DNA from: Agromyces tardus
GTDB taxonomy: Bacteria > Actinomycetota > Actinomycetes > Actinomycetales > Microbacteriaceae
Assembly (NCBI RefSeq): GCF_003710805.1
Contig: NZ_RHHB01000022.1
Coordinates: forward strand, 1 to 47,643
DNA: 47,643 nucleotides
Reading direction: 5' to 3'
The notes below the pieces were generated by a model. That model ran no database searches and was not told the DNA's origin. It worked only from the letters and a program-made list of their open reading frames with translations. Position 1 is the stretch's first letter, and every line of letters starts with the position of its first letter. Of this stretch, positions 35,054 through 42,277 are shown piece by piece. The position numbers were made by a program, and so were the translations under genes.

Positions 35054-36691
35054 TCAGTTGGGGGCGGATGCCGCTGCGCCGGACCCCGCGGCACCGGCAC
35101 CCGCGTCGGCGGCCTCGTCGGCGCCCTCGCGGGCGCGTCCGCTGCCGAGCGAGATCGTCGCGAGCAGGCCGACCCCGAGGAAGCCCGCTGCGGCCAGCGC
35201 CGCCCACCGGGTCGCGTCGCTGAACGACTGCTTCGCGGCATCCGCCACCTCGGGCGACTGCGCCTCGATCGCGGGGATCGCGGTGCCCGCGCTGTCGACG
35301 ACCGTGTCGACGACCTGCTCGCGCGCCGCGGCGTCGGGGATGGTCGACTCGAGGCTCGCGTCGAGGTCGGCGGCGAGGGACGTGAAGAGGATCGTGCCGA
35401 GGATCGCGATGCCGAGCGCCGAGCCCACCTGACGGGCCGTCGACTGCGTGCCCGAGGCCTGGCCGCTCGCCGTGATGGGCACGTCGGCGAGCACGACGCC
35501 CGTGAGCTGCGCGGTCGCGAGGCCCACCCCGAAGCCGTACACGAACAGGCCGATGACGATCTGCCACCAGGGGGTGTCGACCGCGATCACGAGCGCCACG
35601 ATGACGATGCCCACGATCTCGGCCAGGATGCCGCCCCGCACGACCCACACGGCCGCGACGCGCCCCGACAGCGACCCGGCGAGGCCGCTCGCGGCGAACG
35701 ACCCGATCGCGAGCGCGAGCAGCACGAAGCCGGTCTGCAGGGCGTCGTAGCCGAGCACGTTCTGCAGCCACAGGGGCAGCGAGAGGATGAGGCCGAACTC
35801 GCCGAGCGATACGACCAGCGCCGCGATGTTGCCGTTGCGGAACGACGGGATGCGGAACAGCGAGAACGCGATCATGGTGCTGCGCCCCTGCTTCTGCCGG
35901 TGCAGCCCCCACGCGACGAACAGGATGCCGCCGACGATCGCGGTGAGGAACGCGAACGGGATCGGCGACACGTCGAGCGGCCACTCCCAGTCGCCGATCA
36001 TGAGCGGCGGGTTCGCCACCTCCCACCAGCCGAGCGTGCGCCCCTCGATGAGGCCGTAGACGAGCGAGGCGCTCGTGACGACGGAGAGGACGGCCCCGAC
36101 GAGGTCGACCCGCGACGGGTGCTCCGACCGCGATTCGGCCACGTAGAGGAGCGCGCCGATGATGACGAGGATGCCGAGGGGCACGTTGATGCCGAACGCC
36201 CACCGCCACGAGTACGCGGTCGTGAGCCAACCGCCGAGGAGCGGGCCGACGGCCGCCATGCCGCCGATCGTGGACCCCCACACCGCGAAGGCGATGCCGC
36301 GCTCGCGGCCGTGGAAGTTGGCGTTCACGAGCGAGAGCGTCGAGGGCAGGATCATGGCGCCGCCGACGCCCTGCACGACGCGGGCGGCGATGAGCGCCTC
36401 CCCGCTCGGGGCGAGGGCGGCGAACACGCTCGCGAGGCCGAAGATGACCGTGCCGATGATGAGCATGCGTCGCCGCCCGAAGCGGTCGGCGAGGGTGCCG
36501 AACACGAGCAGCAGGGCGGCGAAGACGAGCGTGTAGCTCTCCTGCACCCACTGCACCTGGGTCGAGGTGAGGCCGAGGTCGTCGACGATCGAGGGCACCG
36601 CGACGTTCACGATGGTCGAGTCGACGATGATGAGGGCCACGGCGACGCTGATGACGACGAGCCCGACCCATCGGGTGCGCGGAGAGGTCAT
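35054..36691 (-). CDS. MFS drug exporter, DHA2 (EmrB/QacA) type, 14 TM
   Basis: The 545-residue protein has about 14 membrane helices. Motif A is GTLADRFGRRRM, motif C-like GPLLGGWLTTAYSWRWAF, and motif D1-like ALIIVDSTIVNVAVPSI in helix 1. The family exports drugs, dyes or detergents using the proton gradient. There is a large extracytoplasmic loop near the C-terminal end (about 440-500). No linked TetR or MarR regulator is seen, but an inverted repeat overlaps the promoter (36716-36733). A 7-base gap separates the -10 from ATG 36691. Confidence 0.92.
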   Translation of the reverse strand: MTSPRTRWVGLVVISVAVALIIVDSTIVNVAVPSIVDDLGLTSTQVQWVQESYTLVFAALLLVFGTLADRFGRRRMLIIGTVIFGLASVFAALAPSGEALIAARVVQGVGGAMILPSTLSLVNANFHGRERGIAFAVWGSTIGGMAAVGPLLGGWLTTAYSWRWAFGINVPLGILVIIGALLYVAESRSEHPSRVDLVGAVLSVVTSASLVYGLIEGRTLGWWEVANPPLMIGDWEWPLDVSPIPFAFLTAIVGGILFVAWGLHRQKQGRSTMIAFSLFRIPSFRNGNIAALVVSLGEFGLILSLPLWLQNVLGYDALQTGFVLLALAIGSFAASGLAGSLSGRVAAVWVVRGGILAEIVGIVIVALVIAVDTPWWQIVIGLFVYGFGVGLATAQLTGVVLADVPITASGQASGTQSTARQVGSALGIAILGTILFTSLAADLDASLESTIPDAAAREQVVDTVVDSAGTAIPAIEAQSPEVADAAKQSFSDATRWAALAAAGFLGVGLLATISLGSGRAREGADEAADAGAGAAGSGAAASAPN

Positions 36692-36698
36692 GGACGGG

Positions 36699-36704
36699 AC
36701 GCTA
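36699..36704 (-). promoter_or_regulatory. -10 box of the MFS exporter gene
   Basis: TAGCGT on the minus strand, 7 bases from ATG 36691. Confidence 0.55.
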
Positions 36705-36715
36705 ACACCCGAGGC

Positions 36716-36733
36716 GGTTGCCCGGCGTCAACC
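36716..36733 (-). promoter_or_regulatory. Candidate operator of the MFS exporter
   Basis: GGTTG, 8 bases, CAACC. It lies over the expected -35 position of the exporter promoter, where a repressor would block RNA polymerase. Confidence 0.35.
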
Positions 36734-36914
36734 ATTCGATGCAAAAGCCTGCGCCGGTCGGGGTCGGTGGGACGCATCCGGTGCCCCGCGCCATCGCGCG
36801 GTGCCGTGCCCGGGATCCGTCCGTCATTAGCGCGTTCGGCGGCTCGCGCGCAACCTCTTGCACTCAGGTGGCTCACAGGAGCACACTCACGTTAACAACT
36901 GAAGGAGTACCCGC
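36734..36914. other. Upstream region of the GlsB-like gene
   Basis: It contains TTGCAC at 36858-36863, a possible -35, with CACACT roughly 20 bases later, and an AT-richer GTTAACAACTG just before the ribosome binding site. No firm promoter assignment is possible. Confidence 0.35.
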
Positions 36915-37181
36915 ATGAGTTTCCTCGCATTCCTCATTCTCGGCCTCATCGCCGGGGCGATCGCCAAGCTCATCCTCCCCGGCAAGCAGGGTGGCGGATG
37001 GCTCATCACCCTCCTGCTCGGCGTCGTCGGCGCCCTGCTCGGCGGGTGGCTCGGCAGCGTGCTCTTCGGAGTACCGCTCACGGAGTTCTGGTCGCTCAGC
37101 ACGTGGCTGCTCGCCATCGGCGGCTCCATCATCGTGCTGCTGATCTACGGGCTCATCGTGAACCGCAGGAAGACCGCCTGA
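36915..37181 (+). CDS. GlsB/YeaQ/YmgE family stress-response membrane protein
   Basis: An 88-residue transglycosylase-associated protein: three hydrophobic helices (about 2-22, 29-52 and 62-82) rich in Gly, with LGLIAGAIAKLILPGKQGGG at the first turn, the family hallmark. Members are small membrane proteins induced by stress with no proven activity. AAGGAG before ATG 36915 is a clear ribosome binding site, unlike most neighbours. Confidence 0.88.
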   Translation: MSFLAFLILGLIAGAIAKLILPGKQGGGWLITLLLGVVGALLGGWLGSVLFGVPLTEFWSLSTWLLAIGGSIIVLLIYGLIVNRRKTA

Positions 37182-37200
37182 CCCATCGGTCGATCACGAC

Positions 37201-37239
37201 CCGGAGGGCCCGCCGACATCGCGTCGGCGGGCCCTCCGG
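37201..37239. terminator. Bidirectional terminator
   Basis: A 17-bp perfect stem beginning CCGGAGGGCCCGCCGAC with an ATCGC loop, between the GlsB-like gene and the converging glutamine amidotransferase gene. Confidence 0.85.
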
Positions 37240-37243
37240 CGCG

Positions 37244-37975
37244 TCAGCCGTCGGCGAGCTCCACGAAGCGGCGCAGCATCCGCCGCGGTTCGGTCACGGA
37301 TGCCGCAGCGAGCCGCTCGCTGACCTGGCGCAGCTCGCGCGCGGGGAAGTAGCCGTGGTTGCGGTACACCTGCGCGCGGGCGACGAAGTCCGCGGTGGTG
37401 ACCTCGGGGTGGAACTGCGTCGCGTACACGTTGCGTCCGACCCGGTAGACCTGCACGGGGCACGCGGGCGAGGACGCGAGCAGCACCGCGTCGCCGGGCA
37501 GTCGCGTCGTGGCCTCCTTGTGGCCGACCAGTGCCGCGAATCGCTCGGGAAGCACCCCGACGAGCGGGTCGTCGACGCCCTCCGCGGTGAGCGAGATCTC
37601 GACCGCCGACGCGTCCTCCCCGAACTCGGGGCCCACATCGCCGCCGAGCACCCGGGTGAGCACGCCGATGCCATAGCAGGTGAACAGCAGCCGGTGGTCG
37701 GCCTCGAGCGCGCGCTCGGCGAGCCGCGCCAGGTCGGCTTCGACGCGCCGCTGCACCGGGTGCTTGCCGACGTCGGGGGTGGTCACGTTGAAGGGGCTCC
37801 CGCCCACGACGATGCCCGCGAACCGCTCCGGCGCGAGGTCGCCGAGCGGATCGACGTCGAGGCGCTGGTGCTCCAGCCGGTGGGCGTCGAGGCCCATGGC
37901 GCGGCGCACCGACTCGTACTCGGGGCCCACCGCCTCGACCTCGGGCCGCACGGAGAGGAAGAGGAACGGCTTCAT
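37244..37975 (-). CDS. Class I glutamine amidotransferase-like protein
   Basis: The 243-residue protein has the GATase fold: GIVVGGSPFNVT near residue 54, nucleophile Cys100 in FTCYGIGVL and His189/Glu191 in TQFHPEVT. All three catalytic positions are kept. It resembles stand-alone GMP-synthase-like amidotransferases, and no synthetase partner is present. The start ATG overlaps the stop of the LysR-type gene (ATGA), so the two proteins are coupled and may share a pathway. Confidence 0.88.
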   Translation of the reverse strand: MKPFLFLSVRPEVEAVGPEYESVRRAMGLDAHRLEHQRLDVDPLGDLAPERFAGIVVGGSPFNVTTPDVGKHPVQRRVEADLARLAERALEADHRLLFTCYGIGVLTRVLGGDVGPEFGEDASAVEISLTAEGVDDPLVGVLPERFAALVGHKEATTRLPGDAVLLASSPACPVQVYRVGRNVYATQFHPEVTTADFVARAQVYRNHGYFPARELRQVSERLAAASVTEPRRMLRRFVELADG

Positions 37976-38757
37976 CGGCCCCGCCCGCCCCGCCCGTGCG
38001 ACTTCCGCCCTCCGCGCGGTGCCTGCTTCGCGCCGCGGCCGCCGCCCTTGCCGCCGCCGCTCTTCCTGGTGCCGCCGCTCTTCTCGGTGCCGGCTCGCTT
38101 GCCGCCGCCCGTGGGCGCGGTGCCCTTCGCCTGCGCCGGGCGCCTGGAAGGCGCGGATTTCGCGGCCTCCGCGTCGTCCGCGGCGTCGCCGCGCGAGCTG
38201 CGGGCCGTGCGTCCGCGCACGACGCCCACGAACTCCTGGATGTCGGCGTCGTCGCGCTCGACGCGCCACACGAGCGCGATGCGCGTGTGCGCCGCATCCG
38301 TCACCGGGATCGCCACGACGTCGCGGCGGTGGTGCAGCCGCGCGACGCCGTGCGGCAGGAGCGCCAGGCCCGTGCCCGCGGCGACGAGTTCGACGGTCAT
38401 CGCGGCGTCGGGCTGCTCGGGCGCACGCGGCTCGCCCTCGAGGTCGGCGAGCTCGAGCGAGTCGGCCTCGGCGAGCGGATGCTCCTTGGGGAGCACGGCG
38501 ACCGCGACCTCCTCCCACAGGGGGATGGCGTGCAGGCCCTCGGCGTCGATCGGCAGGCGCACGAACGCGACATCCGCCTCGCCCGCGCGCAGCGACGTCA
38601 GCTGCTCGGCCTGCTCGACCCGGGTGGCCTCGAGCGGCAGGTCGGGGCGCCGGCCGGCCCACGCGCGCAGCCACTTCGCCGGGCTCACCCCGGCGACGTA
38701 GTCGAGCCGCAGCGCCACCGATGCCCCCGTCCGTCGCCGTCGCCGCGTCTGCGGCAC
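37972..38757 (-). CDS. LysR-type effector-binding domain protein lacking a helix-turn-helix, with basic tail
   Basis: The 261-residue protein begins with an Arg-rich stretch (TRRRRRTG) and goes directly into a LysR substrate-binding domain: LRLDYVAGVSPAKWLRAW, VAFVRLPIDAEGLHAIPLW, VLPKEHPLAEAD, LVAAGTGLALLPHGVARL. The usual 60-residue N-terminal DNA-binding domain is missing. About 60 C-terminal residues are Lys/Arg/Gly-rich, like nucleic-acid-binding tails. GTG 38757 is chosen because TAGCCT lies 5 bases upstream. It is divergent from DUF5997. Confidence 0.82.
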   Translation of the reverse strand: MPQTRRRRRTGASVALRLDYVAGVSPAKWLRAWAGRRPDLPLEATRVEQAEQLTSLRAGEADVAFVRLPIDAEGLHAIPLWEEVAVAVLPKEHPLAEADSLELADLEGEPRAPEQPDAAMTVELVAAGTGLALLPHGVARLHHRRDVVAIPVTDAAHTRIALVWRVERDDADIQEFVGVVRGRTARSSRGDAADDAEAAKSAPSRRPAQAKGTAPTGGGKRAGTEKSGGTRKSGGGKGGGRGAKQAPRGGRKSHGRGGRGR

Positions 38758-38762
38758 CCTAC

Positions 38763-38768
38763 AGGCTA
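38763..38768 (-). promoter_or_regulatory. -10 box of the LysR-type gene
   Basis: TAGCCT on the minus strand with 5 bases to GTG 38757. Confidence 0.55.
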
Positions 38769-38811
38769 GCGTCGGCGCAGCCGATCGGTGGGCGGATGAC
38801 GCGCGACGCAC

Positions 38812-38817
38812 TACCGT
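38812..38817 (+). promoter_or_regulatory. -10 box of the DUF5997 gene (leaderless)
   Basis: TACCGT with 6 bases to GTG 38824. The divergent LysR-type -10 lies 43 bases away. Confidence 0.65.
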
Positions 38818-38823
38818 GGGAGG

Positions 38824-39252
38824 GTGAACGAGTCCAAGCCCCGCGCGTCCCAGTCGATGAAGCCCGAGACGGCGGCGAAGAAGCTCGGCATCCTGCTCAG
38901 CGCAGCCCCCGCGGAGTTCCAGGAGGGCGTCGTCACGCGCGACGAGCTCGCCGCGCTGCAGGCCGATCCGCCCGAGTGGCTGCAGACGCTGCGCCGCGAG
39001 GGTCCGCACCCCAAGCCCGTGGTGGCCGCGAAGCTCGGCGTCTCGAACTCCGGCCTCACCCGATCGGGCATCGTCGACCCCATGACGACCGCCGAGATCA
39101 AGGCGCTGCTCGAGGCGCCGCCGGCGTGGCTCGTCGAGGAGCGGGCGACGCAGGCCGCCGTGCGTGCCGAGAAGATCCGGGTCGCCGAGCGCGACCGGGA
39201 GCGTGCCGCGAAGCGGGGAGCGGGCGGCGGGGGCGGCGGCGCCGGGGTCTGA
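38824..39252 (+). CDS. DUF5997 family protein
   Basis: The 142-residue protein starts MNESKPRASQSMKPETAAKK. A core at about 28-100 includes PPEWLQTLRREGPHPKPVV and AAKLGVSNSGLTRSGI. The latter reads like a helix-turn-helix (AAxLGVSNSGLTR). A charged helix and a Gly-run end the chain. DUF5997 genes are often beside LysR substrate-binding proteins in Microbacteriaceae, as here. Function unknown. Confidence 0.78.
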   Translation: MNESKPRASQSMKPETAAKKLGILLSAAPAEFQEGVVTRDELAALQADPPEWLQTLRREGPHPKPVVAAKLGVSNSGLTRSGIVDPMTTAEIKALLEAPPAWLVEERATQAAVRAEKIRVAERDRERAAKRGAGGGGGGAGV

Positions 39253-39269
39253 TCCGGCTGGCGCGACGA

Positions 39270-39309
39270 GGTCTCGATACGCGACGGCTTCGCGCGTCGC
39301 TACTCGAGC
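39270..39309 (-). repeat. Dispersed palindromic repeat, copy 5
   Basis: Begins GGTCTCGATACGCGACGG and ends CTACTCGAGC. It fills the gap after DUF5997 and supplies the TAG stop and last two codons of the minus-strand esterase. Confidence 0.85.
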
Positions 39310-39944
39310 GGCGGTGCCGGGTAGCGGGCGCGCAGGAACGCCGTGACGTCGGCGAGCTCGCGCTCGGAGACCGAGTGGCCGAGGCCCTCGTAGATGCGCG
39401 CGTCGAGGTCCGCGTGCGTCGGCAGCCACGCCTGCGTGCGGGCGACGGATGCCGCGGGCACGACCTCGTCGTCGGTGCCGCGACCCCAGAACACGGGCGG
39501 CGCGAGCTGCGACATCCGCTCGTCGCCCTCGCGCTCGCCGGGGAGCACGAAGCCGGCGAGGCTCACCGCGAACGCGAACCGGCCCGGCGAGCGCCGAAGG
39601 AGCTCGATCGCCATGGCGGCACCCTGCGAGAACCCCAGCAGGCCCACGGATGCCGCGTCGGGCGCGACCCGGTCGAGCCACTCGAGGATCGCGGTGACGG
39701 CCGCGTCGGCGCCCTCCATCGCGGGCTCCTCGCCCTGCACGACGAGCGGGAACCACGCGTGCCCGTAGCCGGTGTCGACCGGTGCGCGCAACGACGCGAT
39801 CGCGGGCTCGAGCGGCAGGTAGGGCGCGAGTCCGAAGAGGTCGCCCTCGTGCGAGTTGTAGCCGTGCAGGAGCACCAGGAGCGGGCGCCCGGCCCGGTCG
39901 GACGGCGAGGCCGACCAGAGCACCGCCTCGTCGTCGATACGCAT
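39300..39944 (-). CDS. Alpha/beta hydrolase (phospholipase/carboxylesterase type)
   Basis: The 214-residue protein is an esterase fold with oxyanion HGYN near residue 27, nucleophile elbow GFSQGAA with Ser106, acid Asp158 or Asp159 in GRGTDDEVVP and His190 in GLGHSVS. This is the dienelactone hydrolase / carboxylesterase 2 group, with unknown ester substrate. The final residues (PPLE) and stop lie within the dispersed repeat, so its original end may have been altered. Confidence 0.87.
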   Translation of the reverse strand: MRIDDEAVLWSASPSDRAGRPLLVLLHGYNSHEGDLFGLAPYLPLEPAIASLRAPVDTGYGHAWFPLVVQGEEPAMEGADAAVTAILEWLDRVAPDAASVGLLGFSQGAAMAIELLRRSPGRFAFAVSLAGFVLPGEREGDERMSQLAPPVFWGRGTDDEVVPAASVARTQAWLPTHADLDARIYEGLGHSVSERELADVTAFLRARYPAPPLE

Positions 39945-39950
39945 CCCGGA

Positions 39951-39956
39951 ATCGTA
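39951..39956 (-). promoter_or_regulatory. -10 box of the esterase gene (leaderless)
   Basis: TACGAT on the minus strand with 6 bases to ATG 39944. Confidence 0.65.
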
Positions 39957-39983
39957 CCCCGCCGCGCGGGGGCGTCCGTGGGG

Positions 39984-39989
39984 CAGAAT
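39984..39989 (+). promoter_or_regulatory. -10 box of the DUF4916 gene (leaderless)
   Basis: CAGAAT with 6 bases to ATG 39996. First base differs from the TANNNT pattern. Confidence 0.45.
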
Positions 39990-39995
39990 CGAGGC

Positions 39996-40577
39996 ATGAG
40001 CGTACGCACCCCCGACCCGGACTGGACTCCCGGCGACGAGCCCGGCGCCACCCCGCCGGCCAACCCGGGCTGGCTGAGCGACCTCGAACTCGCCCAGATC
40101 CGCGGCCGGCTGCCGCTGCTCTACGTGGAGGCGATCCCGGTGCGTGTCGACGGGCTCGGGCAGGTCACCGAGGTCGGCGTGCTGCTGCGCGCCAACGCGG
40201 TCGGCGAGATGACCCGCACCCTCGTGTCGGGGCGCGTCATGTACGGCGAGACGCTGCGCGACGCGCTCTTCCGCCACCTCGAGAAGGACCTCGGGCCGAT
40301 GGCGTTCCCGCTGCTGCCCGCGAGCCCCGTGCCGGCTGCGGTCGCCGAGTACTTCCCGATGCCCGGCATCTCGCCGTTCCACGACGAGCGCCAGCACGCC
40401 GTGTCGCTCGTGTACGTGGTGCCCGTGACGGGCACGTGCGAGCCGCGACAGGACGCCCTCGAGGTCACCTGGATGACGCCCGCCGAGGCGGCGAGCGAGG
40501 CCGTCGGAGCCGAGATGGAGGGCGGCCGCGGCGCGCTCATGCGGCAGGCGCTCGCCTCGGTCGGCGCGCTGCGCTGA
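39996..40577 (+). CDS. DUF4916 (NUDIX-like) protein
   Basis: The 193-residue protein has a NUDIX-type beta core: LYVEAIPVRVDGLGQVTEVG, LVSGRVMYGETLRDALFRHL at the position of the Nudix helix, and HAVSLVYVVPVTGT. The classical GX5EX7REUXEEXGU box is not complete, since the expected acidic cluster is reduced, so hydrolase activity is doubtful. DUF4916 proteins are confined largely to actinobacteria, function unassigned. TGAACCGCCG is directly repeated at its stop (40575 and 40588). Confidence 0.75.
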   Translation: MSVRTPDPDWTPGDEPGATPPANPGWLSDLELAQIRGRLPLLYVEAIPVRVDGLGQVTEVGVLLRANAVGEMTRTLVSGRVMYGETLRDALFRHLEKDLGPMAFPLLPASPVPAAVAEYFPMPGISPFHDERQHAVSLVYVVPVTGTCEPRQDALEVTWMTPAEAASEAVGAEMEGGRGALMRQALASVGALR

Positions 40578-40612
40578 ACCGCCGTCCTGAACCGCCGCGG
40601 TGACCCGCTGCG

Positions 40613-41575
40613 CTATCCCGCCGCGCCGAGCCCGAGCGTCGTGAGGAACAGGCGCGCGACGCGTTCGGCATCGACGTCGAGCGCGACCTCGACCCGCGCC
40701 CAGTCGCCCGTCAGTCCGTGCATCGTGTCCTCGCCCGACGTGCGCCGCCGGTCGACGAGCGTCTGGCCGCGCCCGTGGCCAGTGAGCTCGACGTGCACCG
40801 GCCGCACTTCGGTGCGCAGCGCGAGCGGGTCGACGATCGAGCACACCGCGCCCGCGTCGCCGATGAGGCCGGTGTACTCGGCCGTGCGGTCCTCCGAGAG
40901 CGCGACGCGGTGGCCGAGGAGCGCGCCGACGACGCGGCCGAGCGGGTCGGCGCCGTGCTCGAGCGCACGGGCGGTGTCGTGGTCGATCGCCACGCGGTTG
41001 AACACGTCGAGGCCGTACATGTAGGCCGGCACGCCGGAGTCGAGCACGATCGCCGCGGCCTCCGGGTCGTGCCACACGTTGAACTCGGCGACCGCGGTGG
41101 CATTGCCGACGCTCGCCGATCCGCCCATGAAGACGATGCGCTCGATGCGCTCGGCGACCTCGGGGTGGGTGCGCAGCAGCAGCGCGAGGTTCGTCTGCGG
41201 CGCGAGTGCGACGAGGGTGACCGGCCCGTCGTGCGCGAGGATGCGCTGCCGCATGAGCTCGACGGCGCTCACCGGCTCGGGCCGCCGCCGAGTGGGGGGC
41301 AGCGCCACGCCGCCGAGGCCGCTCGCGCCGTGCACGTGCGACGCCGACCGTGCGGGCGCGAGCAGCGGGCGCGCCGCTCCCGCCGCGACCGGGATCTCGG
41401 GGGCATCGGCCGCATCCAGCACGCGCAGCGTGTTGTCGACGACCCGCTCGAGCGGCGCGTTGCCCGCGACGCAGGAGATGGCGAGCACGTCGATCCCCGG
41501 ATGCCGCACCGCGAAGAGGATCGCGAGGGCGTCGTCCACCCCGGTGTCGACGTCGAGGATCACGGGAACGGTCAT
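40613..41575 (-). CDS. Inosine-uridine-type nucleoside hydrolase
   Basis: The 320-residue enzyme hydrolyses ribonucleosides to base and ribose. The calcium-binding motif VILDVDTGVDDALAIL has Asp8, Asp10 and Asp14/15, and VTLVALAPQTNLALLL, IVFMGGSASVG and FNVWHDPEAA follow, as in the IunH family. The missing-His variant or preferred base cannot be told. ATG 41575 lies 6 bases from TACCGT. Confidence 0.92.
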   Translation of the reverse strand: MTVPVILDVDTGVDDALAILFAVRHPGIDVLAISCVAGNAPLERVVDNTLRVLDAADAPEIPVAAGAARPLLAPARSASHVHGASGLGGVALPPTRRRPEPVSAVELMRQRILAHDGPVTLVALAPQTNLALLLRTHPEVAERIERIVFMGGSASVGNATAVAEFNVWHDPEAAAIVLDSGVPAYMYGLDVFNRVAIDHDTARALEHGADPLGRVVGALLGHRVALSEDRTAEYTGLIGDAGAVCSIVDPLALRTEVRPVHVELTGHGRGQTLVDRRRTSGEDTMHGLTGDWARVEVALDVDAERVARLFLTTLGLGAAG

Positions 41576-41581
41576 CGGATC

Positions 41582-41587
41582 ACGGTA
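41582..41587 (-). promoter_or_regulatory. -10 box of the nucleoside hydrolase gene (leaderless)
   Basis: TACCGT on the minus strand with 6 bases to ATG 41575. Confidence 0.65.
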
Positions 41588-41626
41588 GCGTGCGATCCGC
41601 CCGCCCGTGGGCGCGGGCCACCGGGC

Positions 41627-42130
41627 TCAGCGCACCATCCGGATCTCGTGGATCGTCTCGCCGAGGAACGGCTCGTCGTGGGCGGCGCCGTCGGCGGTGA
41701 ACCCGTTGCGCTCGTAGAAGTGCACGGCGCGCTGGTTGGCCGGGGGCACCCAGAGGTAGACGGAGGCCTCGCCGACGGCCGCGTCGAAGAGCTTCTGCCC
41801 GATGCCGTGGCCGTGGTGCGAGTCGAGCAGGTGGATGAAGTACAGCTCGCGCTCACGCGGGGCGTCGTCGTCGCGCGCAGGACCGGCGCCGGCGAACCCG
41901 ACGATCTCGCCGTCGACCAGCGCGGCGACGTGCGTGTAGTCGTCGCCCTGGCCGAGCCAGTGCGTCCACAGCTCGGCGATGCGCCGCGGGGAGAGGTTCT
42001 CGAGCGTCGCAGCGCTCACGATGGTGTCGTAGTCCTCATGCCAGCACTTCGCGTGCACGCGCCCCAATGCCTCGGCATCGGAGTCGCGGACGGGACGGAT
42101 GACGACTTCGGCAACGACCTCGGTGCTCAT
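41627..42130 (-). CDS. GNAT family N-acetyltransferase
   Basis: The 167-residue protein has IRPVRDSDAEALGRVHAKCW at the start, ELYFIHLLDSHHGHGIGQKL as the acetyl-CoA binding motif A, and VHFYERNGFTADG as motif B. The substrate is unknown. It reads away from the protease gene and is followed on the same strand by the nucleoside hydrolase, which has its own promoter. Confidence 0.88.
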   Translation of the reverse strand: MSTEVVAEVVIRPVRDSDAEALGRVHAKCWHEDYDTIVSAATLENLSPRRIAELWTHWLGQGDDYTHVAALVDGEIVGFAGAGPARDDDAPRERELYFIHLLDSHHGHGIGQKLFDAAVGEASVYLWVPPANQRAVHFYERNGFTADGAAHDEPFLGETIHEIRMVR

Positions 42131-42136
42131 GCCGGA

Positions 42137-42142
42137 AGACTA
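42137..42142 (-). promoter_or_regulatory. -10 box of the GNAT gene (leaderless)
   Basis: TAGTCT on the minus strand with 6 bases to ATG 42130. Confidence 0.65.
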
Positions 42143-42179
42143 ACCCCGGCCCCAGCGTGTCGCGAAATCGAGGGCACGG

Positions 42180-42208
42180 CTCAGTGCCAGCACTCAGGCG
42201 AGGCTCAG
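42180..42208 (+). repeat. Three CTCAG units upstream of the protease
   Basis: CTCAG at 42180, 42193 and 42204, spaced 13 and 11 bases, the outer two as GGCTCAG. Possible binding sites in the divergent region. Confidence 0.35.
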
Positions 42209-42264
42209 GGTGCAGCCCGGCGCAGAGCAGGGAGAACCCGGTGCCGCGTCGCATCGTGCCCCCA

Positions 42265-42270
42265 TACGTT
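42265..42270 (+). promoter_or_regulatory. -10 box of the lipoprotein protease gene
   Basis: TACGTT, 7 bases before ATG 42278. The GGAGG in the gap is too near the ATG for a normal ribosome binding site. Confidence 0.5.
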
Positions 42271-42277
42271 CGGAGGC

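Noticed and set aside
32552..36895. Plus-strand open frame of more than 1400 codons opposite dinB, the PLP enzyme, the stress protein and the exporter
   Set aside because: It is antisense to four well-supported genes, its residues are mostly Arg, Ala, Gly, Asp and Glu as expected from the complement of GC-rich codons, and it shows no domain motif.
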